Below, piece by piece: positions 1 to 9,027 of a DNA stretch of 64,000 nt (its first letter is position 1; every line of letters begins with the position of its first letter). The translations under genes were made by a program, and so were the position numbers. The notes beneath the pieces were generated by a model. That model saw only the letters and a program-made list of their open reading frames with translations. It was not told the origin of the DNA and ran no database searches. This stretch comes from Leptospiraceae bacterium (GTDB taxonomy: Bacteria; Spirochaetota; Leptospiria; Leptospirales; Leptospiraceae): positions 110,001 through 174,000 of the forward strand of contig JADJSX010000006.1 in assembly GCA_016711485.1 (NCBI GenBank). The letters are read 5' to 3'.

Positions 1-1
1 A

Positions 2-1678
2 AAATTACAAACTTATGCTGAGCAGTGGAGCTTTCGAGATTCTAAGGCAAAGGTTTTAGTGGAGTGGATACGGGCAAATTTATTTACCGAAAAGAATTGG
101 AATGATGAGCGTGTGATTATTTTTACCGAGTATCGAGATACGCAGAAATGGTTGCAAGAGATATTTGGAAGAGAGAGATTTTTTGATGAGGGGCGAACAC
201 AGATTATCTACGGTGGAATGGATCCAGAGGAAAGAGAAAAAATTAAAGCAGAATTTCAGACTCATCCAAAAGACACAAAGGTTAGAATCTTATTAGCCAC
301 TGACGCTGCTTCAGAAGGGATTGATTTACAAAATTATTGTTCTCGTCTCATTCATTTTGAAATTCCCTGGAATCCAAATAGAATGGAACAGAGAAATGGT
401 CGTTTGGACAGACACGGGCAAAAGGCAAACGAAGTGCAAATCTTCCATTTCGTAGGTGGAAATTTTGAAGACGGAGACATCTCTTCTAAGAAGGCAGGGG
501 ATTTAGATGGTGATTTAGAATTTCTAATGCGCGCGGCTAAGAAAGTAAATCAAATCCGAGAAGACTTAGGGCAATCGGGAGATGTGATTACAGAACAAAT
601 TGAAACTGCCATGCTTGGATTCGAAAGAGGCAATTCAGGAGTAGCTCCTACAGCGGTTCAAAAAAGAGAGCGAAAGAAATTAGAAAAGATAGAGCAGAAT
701 TTACAAAAAGAAGTGGAGAAGTCTTACAAACAACTTTTAAAAACAGGAGAGGAGTTAGGAATTACTCCCACGGCTATCCAGAATACAGTAAATGATGCTT
801 TAAGACTTGCCGGCAAAGAACTATTAATCCCTACAAATCAAAGAGGAATTTTCCAAGTGCCAAGATTTACAGGTCCTTGGAGTAAGGCTTTAGAAGGATT
901 GAAGCATCCATTCTTGGACTCAGTGCGATCTATTACATTTGATCCTGACCTCGCAAAGGGAAAGGATGATGTGGTATATGCGCATCTTAATCATAGACTT
1001 GTAAGAATGAGTCTAGAGTTGCTACGCTCTGAAATCTGGTCATCCACAGAAACTAAAAAACTCAATCGTATCACAATCAAAGGAATTGATAAATCAGTAA
1101 CGAGTATGATTACAGCAGTCGTCTTTGCTAGAATGATTGTGGTTGGGGGAGAAAAACGAAAAGTGAGACTCTTGGAAGAAATCATCTGCGCAGGCGGTGA
1201 GTTAGTAAATGGAAAATACAAAAAAATCTCTTCCGAAAAAGAATTACAAAAGATATTAGAAAAATCTTATATAGCTGATGTTCCTGAAAGTAAGAAAAAA
1301 GATATTTTAGAATTCAAGGAAATTTTTAAGGAAGGACTTAATCTATCTATTGAAACAAAGAAAGATGAGAAGAATAAGTCTTTGCCGCAACTCTTAGAAA
1401 AGAGAAAAGAAGAAGATTGCAAACGAATCGAAGAGGTGTTGCTAGAATTGAAACGTCAAATTGAAAGTTTATTAAACGAACATAAAGATGATTCTCAGCT
1501 TTCATTTTGGACTCCAGAAGAAACAGACCAATTCAAACTAGATGGAGTAGAATTACGCAATCGCTCAAATAGAATTCCGGCAGAAATCGAATCTGAGAAA
1601 ATCAATATCTCTGATAAATATAAAAATCATCGCATCGAAATATTCCCTGTTGGGGTAAGTTTTTATATACCGCTATGA
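2..1678 (+). CDS. drmD: DrmD, SNF2-type helicase of class 1 DISARM (5' partial)
   Basis: The reading frame is open from base 2, so the N-terminal helicase half lies outside the window. The visible part is a superfamily 2 C-terminal helicase domain: VIIFTEYRDT, then IYGGMDPEERE, then LLATDAASEGIDLQ and the arginine-finger segment NRMEQRNGRLDRHGQ. This is the SNF2/RapA arrangement. A lysine- and glutamate-rich helical tail follows. DrmD is the SNF2 helicase specific to class 1 DISARM, which blocks phage DNA together with DrmMI, DrmA and DrmB. Its stop overlaps the drmMI start by 4 nt (ATGA), so the two are translationally coupled. The identification rests on the domain plus the neighbours. Confidence 0.85.
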   Translation, partial: KLQTYAEQWSFRDSKAKVLVEWIRANLFTEKNWNDERVIIFTEYRDTQKWLQEIFGRERFFDEGRTQIIYGGMDPEEREKIKAEFQTHPKDTKVRILLATDAASEGIDLQNYCSRLIHFEIPWNPNRMEQRNGRLDRHGQKANEVQIFHFVGGNFEDGDISSKKAGDLDGDLEFLMRAAKKVNQIREDLGQSGDVITEQIETAMLGFERGNSGVAPTAVQKRERKKLEKIEQNLQKEVEKSYKQLLKTGEELGITPTAIQNTVNDALRLAGKELLIPTNQRGIFQVPRFTGPWSKALEGLKHPFLDSVRSITFDPDLAKGKDDVVYAHLNHRLVRMSLELLRSEIWSSTETKKLNRITIKGIDKSVTSMITAVVFARMIVVGGEKRKVRLLEEIICAGGELVNGKYKKISSEKELQKILEKSYIADVPESKKKDILEFKEIFKEGLNLSIETKKDEKNKSLPQLLEKRKEEDCKRIEEVLLELKRQIESLLNEHKDDSQLSFWTPEETDQFKLDGVELRNRSNRIPAEIESEKINISDKYKNHRIEIFPVGVSFYIPL

Positions 1679-4600
1679 AATTAAATTCAATTGAAAGAAA
1701 TCATTCTGAATGGCTGACGTTAGTTGAAATAAACGGACCATTCTTATCTATTTCAGTGCTTACAGATCATTATCCGAATGGAATTGATAGAGTTACGCCA
1801 GAAGCCTACCAAGACTTGAAAGAAGGATTTGCAGAATGGGAAGGAAGTCAAAAGGGAAGTAAACCAAATCCAGAAATGCAATCGATTTGGATGGAGTATG
1901 TTCTAAAAGTATTGCTTGGTTTTTCTAAAGAAATTTTAAACAAAGAGCAAATACTAGAATCGACTAAATACCAACATCTCAAAATGGATTTAGGTTTAGA
2001 TAAAATCTATCCCGATTATTTGATTCCAGATGTGGAGTATCGAGAAGAGATTGGCAAAGCAAAGTTAGCCGTCTTTGTATATCCATCATCACAAGACACG
2101 AGAGAAAAATTTATAGGAGATGCTAAACTAGATTCTCCCCTCAGTCGGGCTTCGCAGTATTTAAAATCTACAGGAGTTCCCTTTGCTCTTGTGACGAATG
2201 GTTCTCGCTTTACGTTAATTCATACAGGCAAATCAGAATTAACCGGATATGCTTCTTGGGAATCGAAGATTTGGGTAGAAGAAAGAATTCATCTGGATTC
2301 GTTTTATACTTTACTTCGTAAAGAGCGATTCTTTGGATTAAGTCCTGAGCGCACATTAGAAAAACTTTATGAAAAATCTCGCAACGACCAACAAGATGTA
2401 ACCGAACAAATAAGTCTACAGGTCAGAAATGCAATTGAAATCTATATCCAAAATTTGGATAGAATCAATGTAGGAAACGAAGGAAAACTTCTAAAAGATA
2501 TTTCAGAATCTAAAATCTATGAAGCGGCACTCACTCTCATGATGCGGCTACTCGTATTATTCTTCGCTGAGGAAAATAAATTCCTACAATCTGAAAATGA
2601 ACTCTACGAAAATTTTTATAGTATTTCCAGACTCGGAGAAGAACTCCGAAAGGTAGCAGACCAGAAAGGAGAAGAAGTATTAGAAAGACGATACGATGCG
2701 TATGCGAGGCTAATTGCCTGTTTCCGATTGATCTTTGAAGGCTCGGCTCATCCCGAGTTGCCGGTGGTTGCATACGGTGGAAGTTTATTTGATCCTAACC
2801 GGTTTCCTTTTTTAGAAGGAAGGATTTCTACTTCTGAGCAAGTTTCTATTTTAAAAATAGACAATCGAACTACACTTCATCTACTCGAAGCATTACAGTT
2901 TTTACAAACAAAACTTCCTGGCGACACACAGGTTGTAGCTAGAAGGATGAGCTTTAAGTCTCTCGACATTGAAGACATTGGACATATCTACGAAAGCCTT
3001 TTAGAATATACCGCAAAACGTGCGGATAAGATTACTTTGTCGTTTCAGGCGACTCGTTCCCAATCGGTAAAATTCACTTTGGAAGAAGTAGAAACGGTAG
3101 CCGACAAAGAACTTGTAGATTTCTTTAAGACAGAAACTGGACGAACGGAAAATTTTATAAAGCGAGCATTGAAGGGAGATATTGATTACGACAAAGCCGC
3201 GTTAGACGCAGCCAGTCAAGATCCAAAGCTTACAGCAAGAATTAGACGTTATGCGGCACTCCTCCAAAAAGATTCTTACTACCGACCAGTCATCTTACAA
3301 AAAGATGCTATCTACATTGACTTTGGCTCTAGTAGACGAAGCACTGGCACGCATTACACACCAGCCGAGTTGACAAAAACAGTAGTCATCAATCTACTCG
3401 AATGCCTTGTCTATGAAGGAGTAAGAGAAGGAAAACCGCGAAAGGATTGGAAGTTAAAGTCACCAGAGGAAATTCTAAAACTAAAAGTCTGTGATATTTC
3501 AATGGGCTCTGGTGCTTTTCTAGTGCAAGTATGCAGATACTTAGCAGAAAGACTTATAGAATCATGGCAGGCTCTAGAGGGTAATGCTGTATTAACACTC
3601 CCTTACGGTAAACCATCCACCGGTAACGCAGAAGAAGAATTACTCGCGAAGGACAAAAAAGAGCGCGAAGCACAAGCACTGCGGCTAATAGCGGATAGAT
3701 GTATCTATGGAGTGGACTTAAACCCACTCGCGGTTGAAATGGCGAAAGTATCTCTCTGGCTAGTGACGATGCAAAAGGATAAACCATTTACATTCTTAGA
3801 CCACGCGCTCAAATGCGGCGATTCTTTATTAGGCTTGGAGTTCTCGGAGTTTAAGCGGCTAACGCAGATTACAGATAAAGAGGGAAATCTTGCGATAAGA
3901 TTTTACAATTCCTTGATTGTAGAATATATACAAGCACTGGATTTACGAACAGAAATTCTAGAGATAGACGACAGCACGCCCGAAAAAGTAAGACTCAAAG
4001 AGAATTTACACAGAGAAGCAAATGCTAAACTGACTCGAATCAAAGCAGGCTGTGATTTATTTGTAGGTGGAATTTTATTCGGTATCAAAGAAGCGGGACT
4101 CGTGCAACTCGGACTGGATATAAGTCTAGGCAAAGAAGAAGAAAATCGCTATTATCCACAAATCCAAGAGATTCTAAAAAGATATAAACCATTTCACTGG
4201 GAGTTGGAATTTCCAGAAGTGTTTACTGTTCTTACACCGGTTGATTCTACCGGCAATTCCCTTCCCCCTTTGCAAAAGGGGGAAGGCTTTGACGCTTTCG
4301 CAGGAAATCCGCCGTTTATGGGGGGGCAGAAGATTACGGGTGCTTTGGGTGTGAGTTACAGGGATTATCTGGTAGAGAGGCTTGCCAATAAACAAAAGGG
4401 AAGTGCAGATTTATCTAGTTATTTTTTCTTACGTGCATTCCGCTTTCTTTCTCCAAGCGGAGTAATGGGATTAATCGCTACCAATACAATCGCGCAAGGG
4501 GATACTAGAGAAATTGGTTTGGAGTCTATTACCTCTCCCCCCGTCCCCCTCTCCGAAACGGAAAGGGGGGGAAAGATTTATAGAGCGGTACCTTCTATGG

Positions 4601-6561
4601 AATGGCCTAATGCGGCAGCGGTGTTTGTGAGTATCTGTTGGATAGCAAAGGGAGAATGGAAAGCTGGGGCTACTCTTGTAAAGGAGTCTGGTGAAGAAGT
4701 GCAATTATCCGCTATCAGTTCTTATCTAACCAAACAAAGTCGTGTAGAAGGAAAACCATTCCAACTAAAGGCTAATGAGGGTAAGTCGTTCCAAGGCTCC
4801 ATTGTATTAGGAATGGGATTTGTCCTAGAGCCAGAAGAAGCAGAAATACTCATTAAGAAAAATCCTAAGAACAAAAATTGTCTTTATCCTTATCTGAACG
4901 GAGAAGACTTAAACTCCCGTCCTGATCAATCTCCTTCTCGTTGGGTGATTCAATTCTTTGACTGGCCTCTTAATCGAAGTGCAAGCGGCAAATGGGATGT
5001 AACTGATTTAGAACATTCTTATAACAGTTTAGGTATTTTACTTCATCATACATTCCGAAAAGAATCCAATGAAGCAATGGTCGTTCACTTTTGGGAAGTT
5101 TCTGGGATGGAAGCAACGCGACTCAAAGAAAAAACAGGACTTGAATTAAATGATTATTCCCACGCTTTAGATGATAATGCTGTCAAAGATATTTTAACAA
5201 AGCATCGAGATAAACACTCAGAAGAATCACGCGGACAGGAAGCAATCACACAAGAAGAAATTTTTCAGATTCCAGAAATTCTCTATAGACCGGATACGAT
5301 AGAGTATGCGGGAAAGAACAAAAAGAATTTAGAAACCATTCGTTATACCAAAAACATAAACGGAGTGTTGTATTATTTTGAAGAAGTGAGAACGGGGAAG
5401 AAGGAACTTATGGGGACTACACTCTACAAGAAAAAACCGGAGCGTGAGAATGCTGGCAAAAGCCCCCTTCCACTCACGCCCGAAGCGTCTCTCCGGCAGG
5501 AATTTAATGGTACAATGAGACAAAGAATTAGTCAAGCGATTTATGGGGAAAATGTAACACCGAGTAGTGGATTTACCTTTTACAAAGATCCACCCGACAT
5601 AGACAAACCTCTTTCCATAGAGCGCAGAGATTGGCTACGCGCGGGAATTGTTCCATCCGATTATCCATATCCAGTCGCTGCGGATTATCCCGATTTGCTG
5701 CAAATCGTTGAGGAGAAGGTGAAACCGGAGAGGGATAAACAGAATAGAGAAGAAAGAAAACGTAAATGGTGGCAGTTTGCAGAAAAGACTCCTGCACTAT
5801 ATAAAGCAATTGATGGAATGGAAAGGGTGATTATTATTCCTCGTGTTAGTCCAACCAATTCAGTTGATATTTATAAACCTGAAATTGTATTTCATGAAAA
5901 AATTGTTGTTCTTATTTTTACTGAAATAGAAAAATTTTCTATTTTACAATCGTCATTTCATTGGACATGGGCTGTTGACTATACATCAACACTAGGTGCA
6001 ACTACTCTAAATTATTCCCCTTCCGATTGTTTTGAAACATTTCCGTTTCCTGATTTGGATTCCCCATCATTACGCGATATTGGAGAACAATACTACGAAT
6101 TGCGCAAACAGATTATGGTTGCGAATAACGAGGGTTTGACTAAGACCTATAATCGGTTTCATGATCCGAAATCTGGGAATGCAAACGACGTAAAGACGCG
6201 ATTAATCGCGTCTCTACGGGATCTACATATACAAATGGACTACGCCGTGCGCGATGCCTATGGTTGGACGGATTTAGATTTAGAACATGGATTTCACGAA
6301 ACAAAACAAGGTGTGCGGTTTACAGTGAGTGACCGCGCACGAGTCGAGATATTGGATCGGTTGTTGGAATTGAATCATGCGCGTCATGCGTTAGAGGTAG
6401 AGGCAATTCAAGAATTGCCTCTAAACAAAAAGAAGAAACCAGCCAAAGTCGATGAGGCGAAGAAGAAGGAAGAGATTGTCTATCCTAGGGATTTATTTGG
6501 GGAAGCGATTGCGTCTGATTTGTTTGGGACGGAAGTTGTGGAGAAGAAGAGGAAGAAATGA
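1675..6561 (+). CDS. drmMI: DrmMI, adenine-specific DNA methyltransferase of class 1 DISARM
   Basis: 1628 residues. The SAM-binding motif I is DISMGSGAF (about 607-615) and the catalytic motif IV is NPPF (878-881), giving an N6-adenine methyltransferase of the Eco57I/type IIG-like class. A long N-terminal region (1-550) resembles those of large restriction-methylation proteins, and a target-recognition region follows after 900. In DISARM this enzyme marks host DNA as self. The gene overlaps drmD by 4 nt. The coding sequence contains several strong palindromes that keep the frame (4260-4286, 4545-4570, 6190-6217, 6398-6423), so parts of the protein derive from repeat DNA. The C-terminus is Lys-rich. 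All motifs are intact, so the enzyme is probably active. Confidence 0.88.
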   Translation: MKLNSIERNHSEWLTLVEINGPFLSISVLTDHYPNGIDRVTPEAYQDLKEGFAEWEGSQKGSKPNPEMQSIWMEYVLKVLLGFSKEILNKEQILESTKYQHLKMDLGLDKIYPDYLIPDVEYREEIGKAKLAVFVYPSSQDTREKFIGDAKLDSPLSRASQYLKSTGVPFALVTNGSRFTLIHTGKSELTGYASWESKIWVEERIHLDSFYTLLRKERFFGLSPERTLEKLYEKSRNDQQDVTEQISLQVRNAIEIYIQNLDRINVGNEGKLLKDISESKIYEAALTLMMRLLVLFFAEENKFLQSENELYENFYSISRLGEELRKVADQKGEEVLERRYDAYARLIACFRLIFEGSAHPELPVVAYGGSLFDPNRFPFLEGRISTSEQVSILKIDNRTTLHLLEALQFLQTKLPGDTQVVARRMSFKSLDIEDIGHIYESLLEYTAKRADKITLSFQATRSQSVKFTLEEVETVADKELVDFFKTETGRTENFIKRALKGDIDYDKAALDAASQDPKLTARIRRYAALLQKDSYYRPVILQKDAIYIDFGSSRRSTGTHYTPAELTKTVVINLLECLVYEGVREGKPRKDWKLKSPEEILKLKVCDISMGSGAFLVQVCRYLAERLIESWQALEGNAVLTLPYGKPSTGNAEEELLAKDKKEREAQALRLIADRCIYGVDLNPLAVEMAKVSLWLVTMQKDKPFTFLDHALKCGDSLLGLEFSEFKRLTQITDKEGNLAIRFYNSLIVEYIQALDLRTEILEIDDSTPEKVRLKENLHREANAKLTRIKAGCDLFVGGILFGIKEAGLVQLGLDISLGKEEENRYYPQIQEILKRYKPFHWELEFPEVFTVLTPVDSTGNSLPPLQKGEGFDAFAGNPPFMGGQKITGALGVSYRDYLVERLANKQKGSADLSSYFFLRAFRFLSPSGVMGLIATNTIAQGDTREIGLESITSPPVPLSETERGGKIYRAVPSMEWPNAAAVFVSICWIAKGEWKAGATLVKESGEEVQLSAISSYLTKQSRVEGKPFQLKANEGKSFQGSIVLGMGFVLEPEEAEILIKKNPKNKNCLYPYLNGEDLNSRPDQSPSRWVIQFFDWPLNRSASGKWDVTDLEHSYNSLGILLHHTFRKESNEAMVVHFWEVSGMEATRLKEKTGLELNDYSHALDDNAVKDILTKHRDKHSEESRGQEAITQEEIFQIPEILYRPDTIEYAGKNKKNLETIRYTKNINGVLYYFEEVRTGKKELMGTTLYKKKPERENAGKSPLPLTPEASLRQEFNGTMRQRISQAIYGENVTPSSGFTFYKDPPDIDKPLSIERRDWLRAGIVPSDYPYPVAADYPDLLQIVEEKVKPERDKQNREERKRKWWQFAEKTPALYKAIDGMERVIIIPRVSPTNSVDIYKPEIVFHEKIVVLIFTEIEKFSILQSSFHWTWAVDYTSTLGATTLNYSPSDCFETFPFPDLDSPSLRDIGEQYYELRKQIMVANNEGLTKTYNRFHDPKSGNANDVKTRLIASLRDLHIQMDYAVRDAYGWTDLDLEHGFHETKQGVRFTVSDRARVEILDRLLELNHARHALEVEAIQELPLNKKKKPAKVDEAKKKEEIVYPRDLFGEAIASDLFGTEVVEKKRKK
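4260..4286. repeat. in-frame palindrome in drmMI, 12-bp stem
   Basis: CCTTCCCCCTTT and AAAGGGGGAAGG form a perfect 12-bp stem with a 3-nt loop. The palindrome is translated in frame, adding a Pro/Gly-rich stretch only a few residues before the catalytic NPPF motif. It looks like an inserted dispersed hairpin, not ancestral protein sequence. Confidence 0.7.
4531..4575. repeat. in-frame C/G-rich hairpin in drmMI
   Basis: A C-rich run followed by CTCCGAAACGGA and a G-rich run forms a hairpin of roughly 11 bp (core 4545-4570). It is translated as a Pro-rich segment (SPPVPLSETERGG) that interrupts an otherwise ordinary protein region. Hairpins of this C-run/G-run type are a common dispersed repeat in several bacterial genomes. 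A related one lies just after the operon (19911-19932). Confidence 0.6.
6190..6217. repeat. in-frame palindrome in drmMI, 14-bp stem
   Basis: GTAAAGACGCGATT and AATCGCGTCTCTAC are inverted copies with one mismatch and no loop. The segment is translated as VKTRLIASLR and keeps the frame. Confidence 0.65.
6398..6423. repeat. in-frame palindrome near the 3' end of drmMI
   Basis: TAGAGGCAATTC and GAATTGCCTCTA form a perfect 12-bp stem with a 2-nt loop. It encodes part of EVEAIQELPL in frame. Confidence 0.65.
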
Positions 6562-6852
6562 GGCTTTTAGTGTTTGGGCACGTTCGATACAAAATTTATT
6601 GCCAAACTCAAGGCAATAAATTTCACTCAGTGACCGGACTTTTTACTAATCTACTTCAAGAAAGAAGCCGGTCATAGCTTGGGCGGAAGGGCGATAGCGG
6701 GTGGAAGCAACGTTTGAGCAATGAAGGCTTTGTATAAGAAAAAGTCGCGTATCGAATGTGACGATAATAGTAAGAAGTAGGATTTATTTCCATATGAGAA
6801 GTTGGCTATGTTTAGAAGAAATTATAAATGGAATTTTGGTTGGGAGTAACAG
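6562..6852. repeat. intergenic hairpin repeats between drmMI and the ParB-ATPase gene
   Basis: No gene is visible in these 291 bases. They hold stacked inverted repeats. AAATTTATTGCC with GGCAATAAATTT (about 6592-6623) is flanked by cacgttcgata and cactcagtg, and this 50-60 bp unit recurs at about 31872-31920. It is followed by GACCGG ... CCGGTC (6631-6674). The far end carries the ribosome-binding site GGGAG upstream of the next gene. The block separates drmMI from the next cassette, which may therefore be transcribed separately. Confidence 0.6.
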
Positions 6853-9027
6853 ATGATAGAAGAGAATAATGAAACAGTTGCATTAGATGATTTATACTTA
6901 GATCCAAATAATTACAGATTTATTGATAATCTTGATTATGAAAAAGTTCCAGAAGCGGATTATCAGAAAGAACAAATACAGAAGCGAGCTTATAAATTTA
7001 TTTTAGTGAATGGAATAGATGGAATTAGAGATTTAGTAGATAGTTTTAAATCCAATGGATTTTTGCCGATAGAAAAAATTCAAGTTCGTCCCTTTGTTTC
7101 TGATAGTAGTAAATATTTGGTCACAGAAGGAAATCGAAGAACTGTTGCATTAAAGTATCTTAAAGAAGAATATGAAAAAGGAAATTCAATTGGAAACTTA
7201 GACCCCGAAGTATTTAAAAGGATTCCAGTTGTCCCCCATGCTGATGTAACAGATGAAAAAAATTTGGTAATGATTGGTTTAAATCATATTAGTGGAAAAA
7301 AACAATGGCCATCGTTAAATCAGGCTAAGTTAATGCGGACTTTAGAGTTAGAGCATAAAATGAACCCTGATGATATTGTTAAAAAATTAGGAACCACTAA
7401 GCAACATTTTAATCGTTCTCAAAGAACTTTGTATTTAATAGACCAATACCTAGAAAGTGATTTTGGAGATCAGTTTAAAACCGACAAATATAATTATTTT
7501 CAAGAAATTATAAGTAGTACTGATTTGAAAGATTGGATTGAATGGGATGATAATGCTTATAAGGCAAGAAATATAAAAAACTTAGAACGTTTGTTTTCCT
7601 ATATCTCGGAAGTAGAAATCGAAGGGGATGATGGAAATTATACGCAGAAGAGAGAGCCAATTATTTCTAAATCTTCTGAGTTGAGAGAATTAGCAAAAAT
7701 TGTTAAAGATGAAAAAGCTTTACTTTCTTTAGAGTCAACCGGTTCTATTACAACTGCAATAACAGAAAGTGGAGTAGTTGGTAAAACTAAAATTCAGTCT
7801 GCATTGGATTTAATTCATAAACAAATCAATGTTACCTTCAACTATTCTGGGTATTTAGAACAAAAAGATTTAGAGAGTATCAAAGATGCTGTGCAAAAAT
7901 TTAATGGGGTTTTAATCGCCAGAGGTATTGATCCTAAATTAAAATTAATATCCGATATCAAAAAAGGAGAACAACTCACTAATTCAAAAGATATAATACT
8001 GAGTGAGCTCAATTTAATTAAATATAAAAAGTTTATCAACTTTCATGTAAAGGATTTGAATCGAATCAATATATTTGCTGGTAAAAATAATTCTGGTAAA
8101 ACATCATTACTCGAAGCTATTTACCAAATTGCCATGTTGAGTGATATAGATGGTGTTTTAGAAATTGTAACACGAAGATCGAAGGTTTCGATTAATTCTG
8201 TAAGAATTGATTGGCTAAAGGAACAAATCAATGACTATCAAATCGAAGGAAAAACTAGGAATAGTGAAAAAGTTTCTTTGCAATTACGAAACTATTCGAA
8301 TCCTCAAGAAGTAGACTCACCCACTTTCTATGTGAATACAGTGGAGCTCTCTGCCTATTTTCATGAATCTGAATTTGTTACTAGAAGTCATTTTTTTGAG
8401 AATAAAGACAGAGAAACAGAGGGTAATACTAAATTTCTTTGTCCGGTTCTGTTCTCTAGTCCCTTTTCTATGAATTCATCCGAAATTATGAAGGCTTGTA
8501 ACGAAGTTAGTTTTAAAAGAAAAATTTCTGGTAAAGGAAATCTTTCGGCAAAAGAAGTCATTATTGATTTCATTCAGAAATTTGTAGATAAGGATATTAA
8601 AAATATTGAATTAGTAAATGATTTTAATCGATTTACAGTAAATCATTCAACTCAGGAAAATATGGATTTGTCTCAATACGGTGAAGGCTTACAACGAATA
8701 TTCTACATCTCTCTTTTATTTGCATACGCAGAGAATGGAATTGTTTGTATTGATGAATTTGAAAATGCTGTTTACTTCGGGTTACTCAAAGAATTTACAA
8801 AGTTAGTCCAAGAGCTTGCGGTTGAATTTAACGTGCAGGTATTTCTCACAACGCATAGTAAGGAGTGTGTGGATGCATTTATATTTAACAATTATAAAAC
8901 CGAGGATATTTCTGCTTATACCCTATTACCCAAAAAAGATGGGACAGTGGCTGCTTATCATTATCCGGGACAAAAATTAAAAGATTTGATTGAAGGAATT
9001 GATCTTGATGTGAGGGAATTTGTATGA
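6853..9027 (+). CDS. ParB-like N-domain fused to AAA (OLD/SMC-like) ATPase
   Basis: 724 residues in two parts. Residues about 10-130 resemble the ParB/sulfiredoxin fold, with a VTEGNRRTVALKYL motif of the ParB GxxR(R) type. Residues about 385-720 are an ABC-class AAA ATPase like those in OLD and RecF families: Walker A GKNNSGKT (410-417), Walker B GIVCIDEFEN (629-638), then TTHSKE, the usual H-loop end. The start is preceded by GGGAG. The stop overlaps the next gene by 4 nt (ATGA). Pairing with a Toprim-like partner recalls ATPase-Toprim defence pairs such as OLD, Gabija and PARIS, but the ParB-like domain differs from those. I infer a defence ATPase; its target is unknown. Confidence 0.7.
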   Translation: MIEENNETVALDDLYLDPNNYRFIDNLDYEKVPEADYQKEQIQKRAYKFILVNGIDGIRDLVDSFKSNGFLPIEKIQVRPFVSDSSKYLVTEGNRRTVALKYLKEEYEKGNSIGNLDPEVFKRIPVVPHADVTDEKNLVMIGLNHISGKKQWPSLNQAKLMRTLELEHKMNPDDIVKKLGTTKQHFNRSQRTLYLIDQYLESDFGDQFKTDKYNYFQEIISSTDLKDWIEWDDNAYKARNIKNLERLFSYISEVEIEGDDGNYTQKREPIISKSSELRELAKIVKDEKALLSLESTGSITTAITESGVVGKTKIQSALDLIHKQINVTFNYSGYLEQKDLESIKDAVQKFNGVLIARGIDPKLKLISDIKKGEQLTNSKDIILSELNLIKYKKFINFHVKDLNRINIFAGKNNSGKTSLLEAIYQIAMLSDIDGVLEIVTRRSKVSINSVRIDWLKEQINDYQIEGKTRNSEKVSLQLRNYSNPQEVDSPTFYVNTVELSAYFHESEFVTRSHFFENKDRETEGNTKFLCPVLFSSPFSMNSSEIMKACNEVSFKRKISGKGNLSAKEVIIDFIQKFVDKDIKNIELVNDFNRFTVNHSTQENMDLSQYGEGLQRIFYISLLFAYAENGIVCIDEFENAVYFGLLKEFTKLVQELAVEFNVQVFLTTHSKECVDAFIFNNYKTEDISAYTLLPKKDGTVAAYHYPGQKLKDLIEGIDLDVREFV

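Noticed and set aside
2741..2775. Another in-frame palindrome in drmMI (GGCTCGG ... CCGAGTTGCC)
   Set aside because: The stem is interrupted and short; too weak to list beside the others.
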